Shown: positions 8,112 through 17,100 of the stretch, piece by piece
How the letters are laid out: each line of letters begins with the position of its first letter
How positions within the stretch are numbered: the stretch's first letter is position 1
Notes under the pieces: model-generated
Databases searched by the model: none
What the model was told of the DNA's origin: nothing
Seen by the model: only the letters and a program-made list of their open reading frames with translations
Assembly: GCF_025149945.1 (NCBI RefSeq)
Contig: NZ_JALXVH010000007.1
Span: forward strand, 19,479 to 83,478
Source: Kocuria sp. p3-SID1428
Lineage (GTDB): Bacteria; Actinomycetota; Actinomycetes; Actinomycetales; Micrococcaceae
Reading direction: 5' to 3'
DNA: 64,000 nucleotides
Position numbers and translations under genes: made by a program

Positions 8112-8995
8112 GGCGGATCAAAGCGTATTCCCCCTGTGGGCGCAGGCTGATCGCATCTCCTACCACCCAGCCCCGGGAAACCTTTGCAGTTGCCAACCAC
8201 CTGCCCGCCGTCCCAGCGTTTGATGCTCTGAAGATGGATCCATAGGCCCGCGATCACGTAGGTTAAGACACTTCAGCGCTGGACCAGCACAGAATATAAT
8301 ATATCTAGTACATCACAATGCGCTATCCACGCCCCCCCCCCCCTAGGCCAAAACTATCTTCAGCTGGGTAGGCGAATGACACGCATTACGGCATACTGAC
8401 CACGAGAGCATATCTGCGACATATATTAACGTAAATCGACTCCTTCATTCAATCACAGACCCCACGACGAAACCGGTCCGGCTCCACGCCCCGAGCGCGA
8501 GGACCTTCACTGGAACAACCAGACCGCGTTGGCGACCGTCGCCACGACACTCGTAGCCACTATCAAAGTCGGGCACGATACATGCGAAGCAAACACGCGC
8601 CCGCGACGACGCGGCGACAATACCCTCAATCAAACACGCGCACCTTCACCCCTCACCCTATTGCGCCACCCTCCCTTCAGTTCGAAAATAATATGGATTT
8701 CAACCCTGGGAAATTTCGCAGTCAAGCATCAGATTACATTCGCCACACTTTCCCCATCACGCTCAGCAAAATGAATTAACGAACACTCACTCCAGCAACA
8801 CGCTCCAGGATTCGACGGAGGTCGGCTCAACCTGATTGACGCAAGCGAGAGCCTCTCAACTACCACGGCCCCGCGAAGATGGCCCGTGTCGCGCAGGTCT
8901 GGCCACACCCCACCTCACAACAGGACCACAGCAGCGCCCCCACTAGACTGTCGCCGGCATATAAACTGAAGTGGTTCAACGAACTGGAGTTCCGA
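8112..8995. other. Low-GC accessory non-coding region
   Basis: No supportable gene was found in these 880 bases. The stretch is visibly richer in A/T than the rest of the window (for example 8281–8310, 8340–8450 and 8680–8760) and contains a run of 12 C at 8332–8343. Short open frames here lack ribosome sites and resemble nothing known. It is probably decayed mobile-element DNA between the integrase relic and the membrane-protein gene. A TAGACT (8944–8949) could be the –10 of that gene. Confidence 0.5.
8332..8343. repeat. 12-nt poly-C tract
   Basis: A single-base run of 12 C within non-coding accessory DNA. Such tracts mutate by slippage and are also error-prone in assemblies. Confidence 0.85.
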
Positions 8996-9691
8996 ATGGC
9001 CGAATGGCTACAGATCCTGACCGCATGGGCGACTATCGCATCTGCGCTCGCAACAATCGGCCTTCTGTTCATGGCCGCCTACACCGCCTATATCGCCCTC
9101 AGGACGCTTAGTGCATCCCAAGAAGCAAATCACCAAGCCCAACTCGCCTCGGCACGAGCCAGCGATCAGGCACGCACCGATTCAATACTTCGCACTCGTC
9201 CATATGTATTTGCAGAGATATTGCCAAGTATCACAGGCTCCGCATCGTACGATCTACAAATTCGCAATGTCGGCCAGTCTGCCGCTCGAGATGTTGTCGT
9301 AAAGCTTGACCGACCCCCAAAAACTTCCGATGAAATTGCCTCAAAAGTTCTTAAAGATCTCGAACAAAAACGAGACCTGCCGCCCGGAAGCAGTTTACGA
9401 ACCTACTGGCACCTCGGACTCGAAGAGGGGAACAAGTTCGTGCTAGCAGACGGAACGACCTCGACAGACCCAGCAGGCCTCCCCTTGGAAGGCACCATAA
9501 TTCTAACTTATCACAGCGATGACATCGAACAGCCAACGTACACCGAACGGTACCCGTTCGACGTGAATACAGCTGGCCTTTGGCCTATCCCAGAAGACGG
9601 TATTAACGCAAAGTCTTTGGACCCCAACGCCAAAGCGATTCATAGCGTATTGACCGCACTGAGCAGACATATTGGAATGCTACGGTGGTAG
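8996..9691 (+). CDS. Hypothetical single-pass membrane protein, horizontally acquired
   Basis: The function is unknown. The 231-residue product starts MAEWLQILTAWATIASALAT, a membrane segment (about 5–36), followed by a polar, probably coiled segment (LSASQEANHQAQLASARASD). A soluble β-rich domain follows, with YDLQIRNVGQSAARDVVVKL, typical of an Ig-like or DUF fold found in stand-alone accessory proteins. The ATG at 8996 is chosen over an in-frame ATG at 8879 because GGAG (8986–8989) precedes it and the membrane segment begins there. Codon use differs sharply from the neighbours: TTA, ATA and AAA-type codons are common and GC is near 50%. With the integrase relic it forms a small foreign island. 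A defence or toxin role is possible but not shown. Confidence 0.65.
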   Translation: MAEWLQILTAWATIASALATIGLLFMAAYTAYIALRTLSASQEANHQAQLASARASDQARTDSILRTRPYVFAEILPSITGSASYDLQIRNVGQSAARDVVVKLDRPPKTSDEIASKVLKDLEQKRDLPPGSSLRTYWHLGLEEGNKFVLADGTTSTDPAGLPLEGTIILTYHSDDIEQPTYTERYPFDVNTAGLWPIPEDGINAKSLDPNAKAIHSVLTALSRHIGMLRW

Positions 9692-9832
9692 GTATTCATG
9701 ATTGGTATATCCACATCTTCAGCATATGCGCGAGATAGCCGCATTATATTTTTCGAAGCTGATCGGCAGGCCGACCGTCTGCCTTGCACTCATTACACGC
9801 CGCCCATGCCGCATCACTGTCGGCCCGGCGCC

Positions 9833-9838
9833 TAGACT
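9833..9838 (+). promoter_or_regulatory. –10 element before the ferredoxin gene
   Basis: TAGACT at 9833–9838 marks the return to genome-typical sequence. It would give a leader of about 45 nt carrying the AGGAG ribosome site of the ferredoxin gene. No good –35 box is visible. Confidence 0.4.
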
Positions 9839-9891
9839 GGAGGCCCGTCCCAGAGATCGATGCGGCCCGTCGTGCCGCCAGGAGAAGAGCC

Positions 9892-10224
9892 TTGAGCAGC
9901 ATCACCGTGAACGTGACCGACCGCGAGGGCGCCCGCACCGAGGGTGTCGAGTGGAAGTCCCACGAGTCCCTGATGGAGGCGCTCACGCGCCACAAGTTCC
10001 CCATCCTCGCCACCTGCGGCGGCAACGCCTCGTGCTCCACGTGCCACTGCTACCTGGACGGAGCGTTCGAGACCACGCAGGAGAACTCCCCCATCGGAGA
10101 TGAGGAGGAGGACCTGCTGGACATGCTCGACGACACCCGCCACGACGACTCCCGCCTGACCTGCCAGGTCGAGTGGTCCGAGTCGCTCGAGGGTGCCGAG
10201 ATCACCATCGCCCCGGAGTGGTGA
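9892..10224 (+). CDS. 2Fe-2S ferredoxin (adrenodoxin/vertebrate type)
   Basis: This 110-residue soluble electron carrier has cluster ligands Cys42, Cys48 and Cys51 in CGGNASCSTC (C-x5-C-x2-C) and Cys91 in LTCQVEW. This spacing belongs to adrenodoxin/putidaredoxin-type ferredoxins. The acidic patch DEEEDLLDMLDD after the cluster loop is the usual partner-docking helix. A TTG start at 9892 is preferred over the in-frame ATG at 9784 because AGGAG (9880–9884) lies 7 nt before it and the fold begins there. The FAD/Fe-S dehydrogenase starts 16 nt downstream, so this ferredoxin is probably its electron partner. Confidence 0.9.
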   Translation: MSSITVNVTDREGARTEGVEWKSHESLMEALTRHKFPILATCGGNASCSTCHCYLDGAFETTQENSPIGDEEEDLLDMLDDTRHDDSRLTCQVEWSESLEGAEITIAPEW

Positions 10225-10240
10225 GCGGGAGGCCCTCACT

Positions 10241-13132
10241 ATGACCACTGCCCCGGAGGATCAGCTGGCTCGCGCGGCGAGCCTGCTGCGCGAGGACCTC
10301 ACGACCCGCGCCGCCTACGTCTCGGACGCCTCGATCTACCGTCGCCTCCCCGCCGCCGTGGCGGAGCCGCGCACGGTCGAGCAGATCCGCGATCTGCTGG
10401 CGCTGGCCCATGAGCGCGGCTGGTCCGTGATCAGCCGCGGCGGCGGCACCTCCGTGGCCGGCAACTCCATCGGCGACGGCCTGGTCATCGACACCTCGCG
10501 GCATTTCAACCGGGTCCTGTCGATCGATCCGCAGGCCGAGACCGCGGACATCGAGCCCGGTGTGATCTGCGACGACCTCCGCGCCGCGGCTGCCGAGCAC
10601 GGGCTGACCTACGGACCGGACCCCTCCACGCACGCGCGCTGCACCGTGGGCGGGATGGTCGGCAACAACGCCTGCGGATCGCATTCGGTGGCATGGGGCA
10701 CGGCGGCCGAGAACCTCGTGGCGGTGACCGTCATGCTGGCCGACGGCAGAGAAGTCGAGCTGCGCGCCGGCGGGACCTCAGGGCCCGCCCTGACCCGTGC
10801 CCTGAGCGCGCTGCGCGATGAGCACCGGGCCATGCTGCGCACCGAGCTCGGCCAGTTCCCCCGCCAGGTCTCGGGCTACGGCCTGCACTACCTGCTCGAG
10901 GAGAACGGCTTCGACGTCGCCAAGACCTTCGCCGGCACCGAAGGCACCTGCGGGATCATCACGCGGATGACCGTGAAGCTCGTGCGCAGGCCGGCGGCCA
11001 CCGCCCTGGCAGTGCTCAGCTTCGCGGACGCGATCGCCGCGGCCCACGCCGCCCCGGCGCTGCGCGTGCGGGGGGTGACCACGATCGAGGGCATGGGCGG
11101 GGACCTGCTGGACGCCCTGCGCTCGCGCCCCGGCAACGAGACCGCCGGATCCGAGCTGCCCCCGGGCGGGGGCTGGCTGTACTGCGAGGTCGGCGGCGAG
11201 ACCGTGGAGGCGGCCCAGGCCCGAGCCCAGCAGCTCGAGGGGATCGTGGAGGCCTCGGGCCGCGCCGAGGTCCAGGGGGCCGTCGTCGTGGTGGATCCTG
11301 CGCGCACCCGAAGCCTGTGGCGGATCCGCGAGGCCTCGGCAGGGATCGTCACCCGCCTGCCGGACGGCGGCGAGGCCTGGCCCGGCTGGGAGGACTCTGC
11401 CGTGCCGCCCGAGAACCTCGGCGACTACCTGCGCGATCTCTATGCGCTGCTCGACGAGCTCGAGCTGCGCGGCATCCCGTTCGGGCACTTCGGCGAGGGC
11501 TGCGTGCACATCCGCATCTCGTTCGACTTCGGCACCGAGGCCGGGGTGGCCCGCTACCGCGAGTTCATCGAGCGCGCCTCGCAGCTCGTGCGGCACTACG
11601 GCGGCTCGGTCTCCGGCGAGCACGGCGACGGCCGGGCCCGCTCCGAGCTGCTGGGCATCATCTACTCTCCCGAGGCCCTGCAGGCCTTCGCCGCCTTCAG
11701 GCGCGCGTTCGATCCCGCAGGATTCTTCAACCCCGGCGTGCTCGTGGACCCCGAGCCGATCGACCAGGGCATCCGCCCCGGCCCCGGGGCGCGCACCTTC
11801 GACCTGAAGCCCGTGCACGCCTTCAGCCACGACAACGGCTCGTTCGCAGGCGCGGTCAACCGATGCGTGGGCGTGGGCGCCTGCCGCTCGGATGTCGGCG
11901 CCATGTGCCCGTCGTTCCAGGCCACCCGGGACGAGGTCCACTCGACCCGCGGGCGCATGCGCTCCCTGGCGGAGATGCTGCGCGGGGAGCACCTCAAGGA
12001 CGGCTGGAAGGCCGAGGAGACCCTCGAGGCCCTCGACGGCTGCCTGTCCTGCAAGGCCTGCGTGGCCGAGTGCCCGGTCAATGTGGACGTGGCCACCTAC
12101 AAGTCCGAGTTCCTGCACCATCACTACGGCGAGGGCATCCGCAGCTTCGTGGGCCGTCGCCGCCGCCCCATGGCGCACCTGACCATGGGCTGGCTGCCCG
12201 TGCTGGCGCGGCTGATGAACGCGGTGCCCGGGGCGCCGTCGCTGGTCAACGCGGCCATGAAGGTGCAGCCGCTGCAGAAGGCGGTCATGCGCCTGGGCGG
12301 CGTGGAGTCCCAGCGCGAGATGATCCGCTTCGCCGACCGGCCGCTGACTCGCTGGTTCTCCTCACGGCCCGGCGAGGACCCGGACGGGCGCCCGTCGGTC
12401 GTGCTGTGGCCGGACTCCTGGACGAACTTCATGGACGACGGGCCCGGCAAGGCCGCAGTCGAGGTCCTGGAGGCCCTGGGCTACCGCGTGCTGATGCCCG
12501 CCGGGAACGTGTGCTGCGGCATGACCTGGCACTCGACCGGCCAGCTCGAGGCTCTCAAGCGCGAGGTCGCCCGCACCCTGGACGTCATGGAGCCGCTGCT
12601 GGAGGCCGGCTATCCCGTGATCGGGCTCGAGCCGTCCTGCACCGTGATGCTCCAGGACGAGATCACCGAGCTGCTGCCCGATGACCCCCGGGCCGCCGAT
12701 CTCGCTGGGCGCACCCTGACCCTGGGGCAGTTCACCGCGCGCCACCTCGCCGAGGGTGGGAAGTGGCCATTCGAGTCCCTGGAGCACGACGGCGCCGCGC
12801 GCGAGGCCGTGTGCCAAGTGCACTGCCACCAGAAGTCGATGATCGGCTACGACGCCGAGCTCGACGTCCTGCAGCGACTGGGCGTGGACGTGGACATGGT
12901 CGGCGGCGGCTGCTGCGGTCTGGCCGGGAACTACGGCTTCGAACCGGGTCACCTGGAGGTCTCCCGCACGCTCGGGGAGCGCGAGCTGTTCCCCAAGATC
13001 CGCGCGGCCGGGCCCGATCCCCTCGTGGTGGCCGACGGCTTCTCCTGCCGCACCCAGATCCGCGAGGGCACCGACGCCTCCGGCCGGACCCTGGCCGAGG
13101 TCATGCGCTCGGCGCTGCCCGAGGCCCGCTGA
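10241..13132 (+). CDS. FAD-linked / 4Fe-4S oxidoreductase, GlcD–GlpC fusion (YdiJ-like 2-hydroxyacid dehydrogenase)
   Basis: The 963-residue protein joins two enzymes in one chain. Residues about 30–500 are a VAO/PCMH-type FAD domain with GGGTSVAGNSIG, the GlcD-like cap and SGEHGDGRARSELLG. Residues about 540–963 are a GlpC/CCG-type iron-sulfur part: CVGVGACRSDVGAMCPSF (about 540), CLSCKACVAECPVN (about 600), and two CCG boxes, NVCCGMTW (about 757) and GGGCCGLAG (about 890). Relatives oxidise D-lactate, D-2-hydroxyglutarate or glycolate. The exact substrate is not readable from sequence. The ATG at 10241 follows GCGGGAGG by 8 nt. The ferredoxin gene directly upstream suggests electrons leave by that carrier. 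Confidence 0.9.
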   Translation: MTTAPEDQLARAASLLREDLTTRAAYVSDASIYRRLPAAVAEPRTVEQIRDLLALAHERGWSVISRGGGTSVAGNSIGDGLVIDTSRHFNRVLSIDPQAETADIEPGVICDDLRAAAAEHGLTYGPDPSTHARCTVGGMVGNNACGSHSVAWGTAAENLVAVTVMLADGREVELRAGGTSGPALTRALSALRDEHRAMLRTELGQFPRQVSGYGLHYLLEENGFDVAKTFAGTEGTCGIITRMTVKLVRRPAATALAVLSFADAIAAAHAAPALRVRGVTTIEGMGGDLLDALRSRPGNETAGSELPPGGGWLYCEVGGETVEAAQARAQQLEGIVEASGRAEVQGAVVVVDPARTRSLWRIREASAGIVTRLPDGGEAWPGWEDSAVPPENLGDYLRDLYALLDELELRGIPFGHFGEGCVHIRISFDFGTEAGVARYREFIERASQLVRHYGGSVSGEHGDGRARSELLGIIYSPEALQAFAAFRRAFDPAGFFNPGVLVDPEPIDQGIRPGPGARTFDLKPVHAFSHDNGSFAGAVNRCVGVGACRSDVGAMCPSFQATRDEVHSTRGRMRSLAEMLRGEHLKDGWKAEETLEALDGCLSCKACVAECPVNVDVATYKSEFLHHHYGEGIRSFVGRRRRPMAHLTMGWLPVLARLMNAVPGAPSLVNAAMKVQPLQKAVMRLGGVESQREMIRFADRPLTRWFSSRPGEDPDGRPSVVLWPDSWTNFMDDGPGKAAVEVLEALGYRVLMPAGNVCCGMTWHSTGQLEALKREVARTLDVMEPLLEAGYPVIGLEPSCTVMLQDEITELLPDDPRAADLAGRTLTLGQFTARHLAEGGKWPFESLEHDGAAREAVCQVHCHQKSMIGYDAELDVLQRLGVDVDMVGGGCCGLAGNYGFEPGHLEVSRTLGERELFPKIRAAGPDPLVVADGFSCRTQIREGTDASGRTLAEVMRSALPEAR

Positions 13133-13221
13133 GCCGGCTGGTGGGATCGCTGCGGCCACGAGCCGCGGCATCGGCATGGCCACGACCCTCGAGACCGCCG
13201 CTGTGCTGTCGGGGCCCGGCC

Positions 13222-13227
13222 TACGAT
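13222..13227 (+). promoter_or_regulatory. –10 element of the lipoprotein–lhr–nei operon
   Basis: TACGAT (13222–13227) lies about 60 nt before the lipoprotein start, whose ribosome site AGCAGGAGG is at 13275–13283. No convincing –35 box is visible. Confidence 0.35.
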
Positions 13228-13289
13228 TGCTCCATAGAGGCCCGGACCACGTCGGCTCGGACCCGCGACACCTCAGCAGGAGGCCCCTC

Positions 13290-14192
13290 ATGTCGACTCG
13301 CACCCGCCCCCTCGCCTTCAGCGCACTCTCCCTGGCCGCGCTGCTCGCCCTGAGCGCCTGCGGCGGCTCGGGGGAGGACCAGGGCAGCACCGACAGCTCG
13401 TCCGGCTCGGCCTCGCAGAGCGCCTCGGCCTCTGCCGAGCCCACGTCCTCCGCGTCCCCCTCCGACTCCTCGGCCTCGGCCGCCGAGTCCTCGGATCCGG
13501 TCTCCGCCTCGGCGGATGTCTCGGAGCCGGCTGCTGACGAGTCCGCCGATGCCGCCGCAGGGGAAGCCGCTGCAGAGCAGCCCGCCCAGGAGGCTCCAGC
13601 CGACGAGGCCCCGGATTCCGCGTCCGCCGCTGACGGCTCTGCCGCACAGGCGCCGGCGCAGGAGAGCACCGATCCGTCGGCCGGGCAGCAGGGCACTGCA
13701 GCGGCGCCCTCGGCCGGTCAGGAGGGGGCGGCAGCGGCGCCCTCGGCCGGTCAGGAGGGGGCGGCAGCTCAGGCCGCACCCGCCGGCGTGTGCGATGCCT
13801 CCTCCCTGGCGGGGTCGCTGCAGCCGGTGGATGCCGGCATGGGCTCCGTGCACTACCAGCTGGTCCTCACCAACACGGGCTCGCAGCCCTGCGTCCTGTC
13901 CGGCTACCCGGGCGTCTCCTACGCGGATGCCGCGGGACAGCCCGTCGGCATCCCGGCCTCGCGCGCACCGGAGGCGGGCGCTGCCGTGACCGTGGCACCG
14001 GGCCAGTCGGCCTCGGCGGGTCTGCGGGAGACCGCAGCGGGCTCCTACGGCCAGGTCTGCAACCCGCACGAGACCTCCGCGCTGGTCGTCTACCCGCCGG
14101 GCAGCACGGAGGCGCTGAGCATCGCCCATTCGACTCAGGCCTGCGGCAACCCCAAGATCGGGCAGCTGCAGGTGAAGGGCTTCGGTGCCTGA
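13290..14192 (+). CDS. Secreted lipoprotein with DUF4232 domain
   Basis: The 300-residue product has a lipoprotein signal peptide with lipobox LSAC (acylated Cys24). A long Ser/Ala/Glu/Pro-rich unstructured stalk (about 25–165) contains tandem PSAGQ(E/Q)G repeats. A C-terminal DUF4232 domain (about 168–300) starts CDASSLAGSLQ and includes LVLTNTGSQPCVLSGYPGVS. DUF4232 is a β-sandwich common in actinobacterial surface lipoproteins; its function is unknown. The start at 13290 has AGCAGGAGG upstream and fits the signal peptide. Its last 8 nt overlap the start of the Lhr helicase gene (GTGCCTGA), suggesting translational coupling although the functions look unrelated. Confidence 0.85.
   Translation: MSTRTRPLAFSALSLAALLALSACGGSGEDQGSTDSSSGSASQSASASAEPTSSASPSDSSASAAESSDPVSASADVSEPAADESADAAAGEAAAEQPAQEAPADEAPDSASAADGSAAQAPAQESTDPSAGQQGTAAAPSAGQEGAAAAPSAGQEGAAAQAAPAGVCDASSLAGSLQPVDAGMGSVHYQLVLTNTGSQPCVLSGYPGVSYADAAGQPVGIPASRAPEAGAAVTVAPGQSASAGLRETAAGSYGQVCNPHETSALVVYPPGSTEALSIAHSTQACGNPKIGQLQVKGFGA
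13704..13769 (+). repeat. 33-bp tandem repeat in the lipoprotein stalk
   Basis: Two essentially identical 33-bp units (starting near 13704 and 13737), preceded by a diverged third copy, encode an 11-residue repeat of the form PSAGQEGAAAA. Copy number may vary between strains. Confidence 0.8.
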
Positions 14193-17100
14193 GCCCTCCG
14201 AGCGCGCAGCACCTGCCCAGGTCCGAGGGCTCCCCGCAGACGAGGAGCCCTCGGACGGACGCCCCGCGCCGGGCTCGTCGCTCGAGGCGTTCTCGCCGGC
14301 TGCCCGCGACTGGTTCACGGGCGCCTTCTCCACGCCCACCGCCGCCCAGGAGGGCGCGTGGAAGGCCATCGCCGGAGGCGAGCACGCCCTCGTGGTCGCT
14401 CCCACCGGATCCGGCAAGACCCTGGCCGCCTTCCTCTGGGCGATCGACCGGCTGATCTCGCAGGCGGCCGTGCCGCAGCCCGCTGAGCCCCGCTCCGGCT
14501 CAGCCGCCCCAGGTGCGCCGGCTGCCTCAGCAGCCTCAGCAGCCTCAGCAGCCTCAGCCGAAGCGTCCTCCGAAGCTGCTGCTGCGAACGATCGTTCCGG
14601 ATCCGACCTGCGCAGGAAGGCCTCGAGCGCCTCGTCCAAGCGCAGGGCCACCACGCGCGTCCTGTACATCTCCCCGCTCAAGGCGCTGGGCGTGGATGTG
14701 GAGCGCAATCTGCGCTCGCCCCTGATCGGGATCACCCAGACGGCGCGCCGGATGGGGCTCGAGCCGCCCGAGATCTCCACCGGCGTACGCTCCGGGGACA
14801 CCCCGCAGGCGGTGCGGCGCGCCCTGCTGGCCTCGCCTCCGGACATCCTGATCACCACGCCCGAATCGCTGTACCTGATGCTCACGTCCAAGGCCCGCGA
14901 GTCCCTGCGCGGTGTGGAGACCGTGATCCTGGATGAGGTCCACGCCGTGGCAGGCACCAAGCGCGGAGCCCACCTGGCGGTCTCGCTGGAGCGCCTGGAC
15001 GACCTGCTCGAGCGCCCGGCCCAGCGCATCGGGCTCTCGGCCACCGTCGACCCGGTCGAGACCGTGACCCGCTTCCTGGGCGGGAGTCAGCCGGTGGCGG
15101 TCGTGCGCCCGGAGTCGACCAAGCGCTGGGATCTGGAGATCAGCGTGCCCATCCCGGACATGACGGTGCTGGGCGGACCGGCGGCCTCGGGCTCCCTGAT
15201 GGAATCGGACTACGACGCGGACGAGCCCGCGAACGTCGCCTCGATCTGGCCGCATGTGGAGGAGCGGGTGGTCGATCTGGTCGAGGCGCACCGCTCCACG
15301 ATCGTCTTCGCGAACTCCCGCGGCCTGGCGGAGAAGCTCACCGCCCGGCTCAACGAGATCCACGCCTTCCGGCTCGAGCACGCTCCGAAGGCGGACGATC
15401 CAGCCGAGAGCACGGCCGGCGAGGCGACCCAGCCCAGCGGGATCGACCGGCAGCACAACCGCTACGAAGGCGCAGCGCCCCTGCTGGCCCGAGCCCACCA
15501 CGGCTCGGTCTCCAAGGATCAGCGCGCCCTGATCGAGGAGGACCTCAAGTCCGGCGTCCTGCGCTGCGTGGTGGCCACCAGCTCGCTCGAGCTCGGCATC
15601 GACATGGGGCTCGTGGACCTGGTGGTGCAGATCGAGTCCCCGCCGTCCGCGGCCTCGGGGCTGCAGCGCGTGGGCCGCGCCGGCCACCAGGTCGGCGAGA
15701 TCTCGATCGGGCGGATGTTCCCCAAGCACCGCGGCGATCTGCTGGACGCGGCCGTGACCGTGGAGCAGATGCTGGCCGGGCGGGTCGAGCCGCTGCACAT
15801 CCCGTCGAATCCGCTGGACATCCTGGCCCAGCAGACGATCGCGGTGTGCGCCACCGAGACCGTGCCCGTCGAGGACTGGTGGGACACCGTGCGCCGGGCC
15901 GCGCCGTTCCTGGGTCTGCCCCGCAGCGCGTTCGACTCGGTGCTGGACCTGGTCTCCGGGCGCTACCCGTCGGACGAGTTCGCGGAGCTGCGCCCGCGCG
16001 TGGTCTGGGACCGGGACGAGGGCACGCTCACCGGCCGCCCCGGGGCCCAGCGCCTGGCCGTGACCTCGGGCGGCACGATCCCCGACCGCGGACTGTTCCC
16101 CGTGCACCTGGCCGGGCAGGACGATTCCTCGCCCAAGCGGGTGGGCGAGCTCGACGAGGAGATGGTCTACGAGTCCCGCACCGGCGATGTGATCGCTCTG
16201 GGCGCCTCGTCGTGGCGGATCGCGGAGATCACCCATGACCGAGTGCTCGTCACCCCGGCACCGGGGCAGGCGGGCAAGCTGCCGTTCTGGCACGGCGACG
16301 GCATCGGCCGGCCCGTCGAGCTCGGTCGCGCACAGGGCCGCTTCCTGCGCGAGGCCTCGGGAGCCGCGGAGCCGGCGCTGCGCGAGCGGCTGGCCGCCGA
16401 CGGCCTGGACACCTGGGCGCAGGACAACCTCCACCGCTACCTCACGGAGATGCGCGAGGCCGTCGGGCACGTGCCCTCGGACCGCACCCTGGTCGTCGAG
16501 CGCTTCCACGACGAGCTCGGGGACTGGCGCGTGGTCCTGCACTCGCCCTACGGACTGCCCGTGCACGCGCCCTGGGCGCTGGCCGTCGGGGCGCGGCTCG
16601 AGGAGCGCTGGGGTCTGGACGCTTCAGCGCAGGCCTCTGACGACGGCATCGTCCTGCGGCTGCCGGCCACCGATGACCAGCCGCCGGGCGCCGAACTGTT
16701 CCTCTTCGACCCGGAGGACCTCGAGCAGATCGTCACCGAGCGGGTGGGGTCCTCGGCGCTGTTCGCCTCCCGCTTCCGCGAATGCGCCGCCCGCGCGCTG
16801 CTGCTGCCGCGCCGGGATCCCGGACGACGCACGCCGCTGTGGCAGCAGCGCCAGCGCTCCGCCCAGCTGCTGGACGTAGCCCGCAAGCACCCCCAGTTCC
16901 CGATCGTCCTGGAGACGGTGCGCGAGTGCCTCCAGGATGTCTACGACCTCCCCGCCCTGCAGGAGCTGCACCGCCAGATCGACCGCCGCGGGCTGCGCAT
17001 GGTCGAGGTCACCACCGAGACGCCCTCGCCCTTCGCCCGCACCCTGCTCTTCGGGTACCTGGGGCAGTTCATCTACGAGGGCGACTCCCCGCTGGCCGAG

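Noticed and set aside
9692..9832. A direct repeat of the tRNA-Ser 3' end (attachment site) at the far edge of the foreign region
   Set aside because: No copy of the T-arm or acceptor sequence was found there; the far end of the element has been lost or lies elsewhere.
13704..14559. A CRISPR-like repeat array
   Set aside because: The repeats (33 bp and 9 bp units) lie within coding frames and encode low-complexity protein; there are no spacers.
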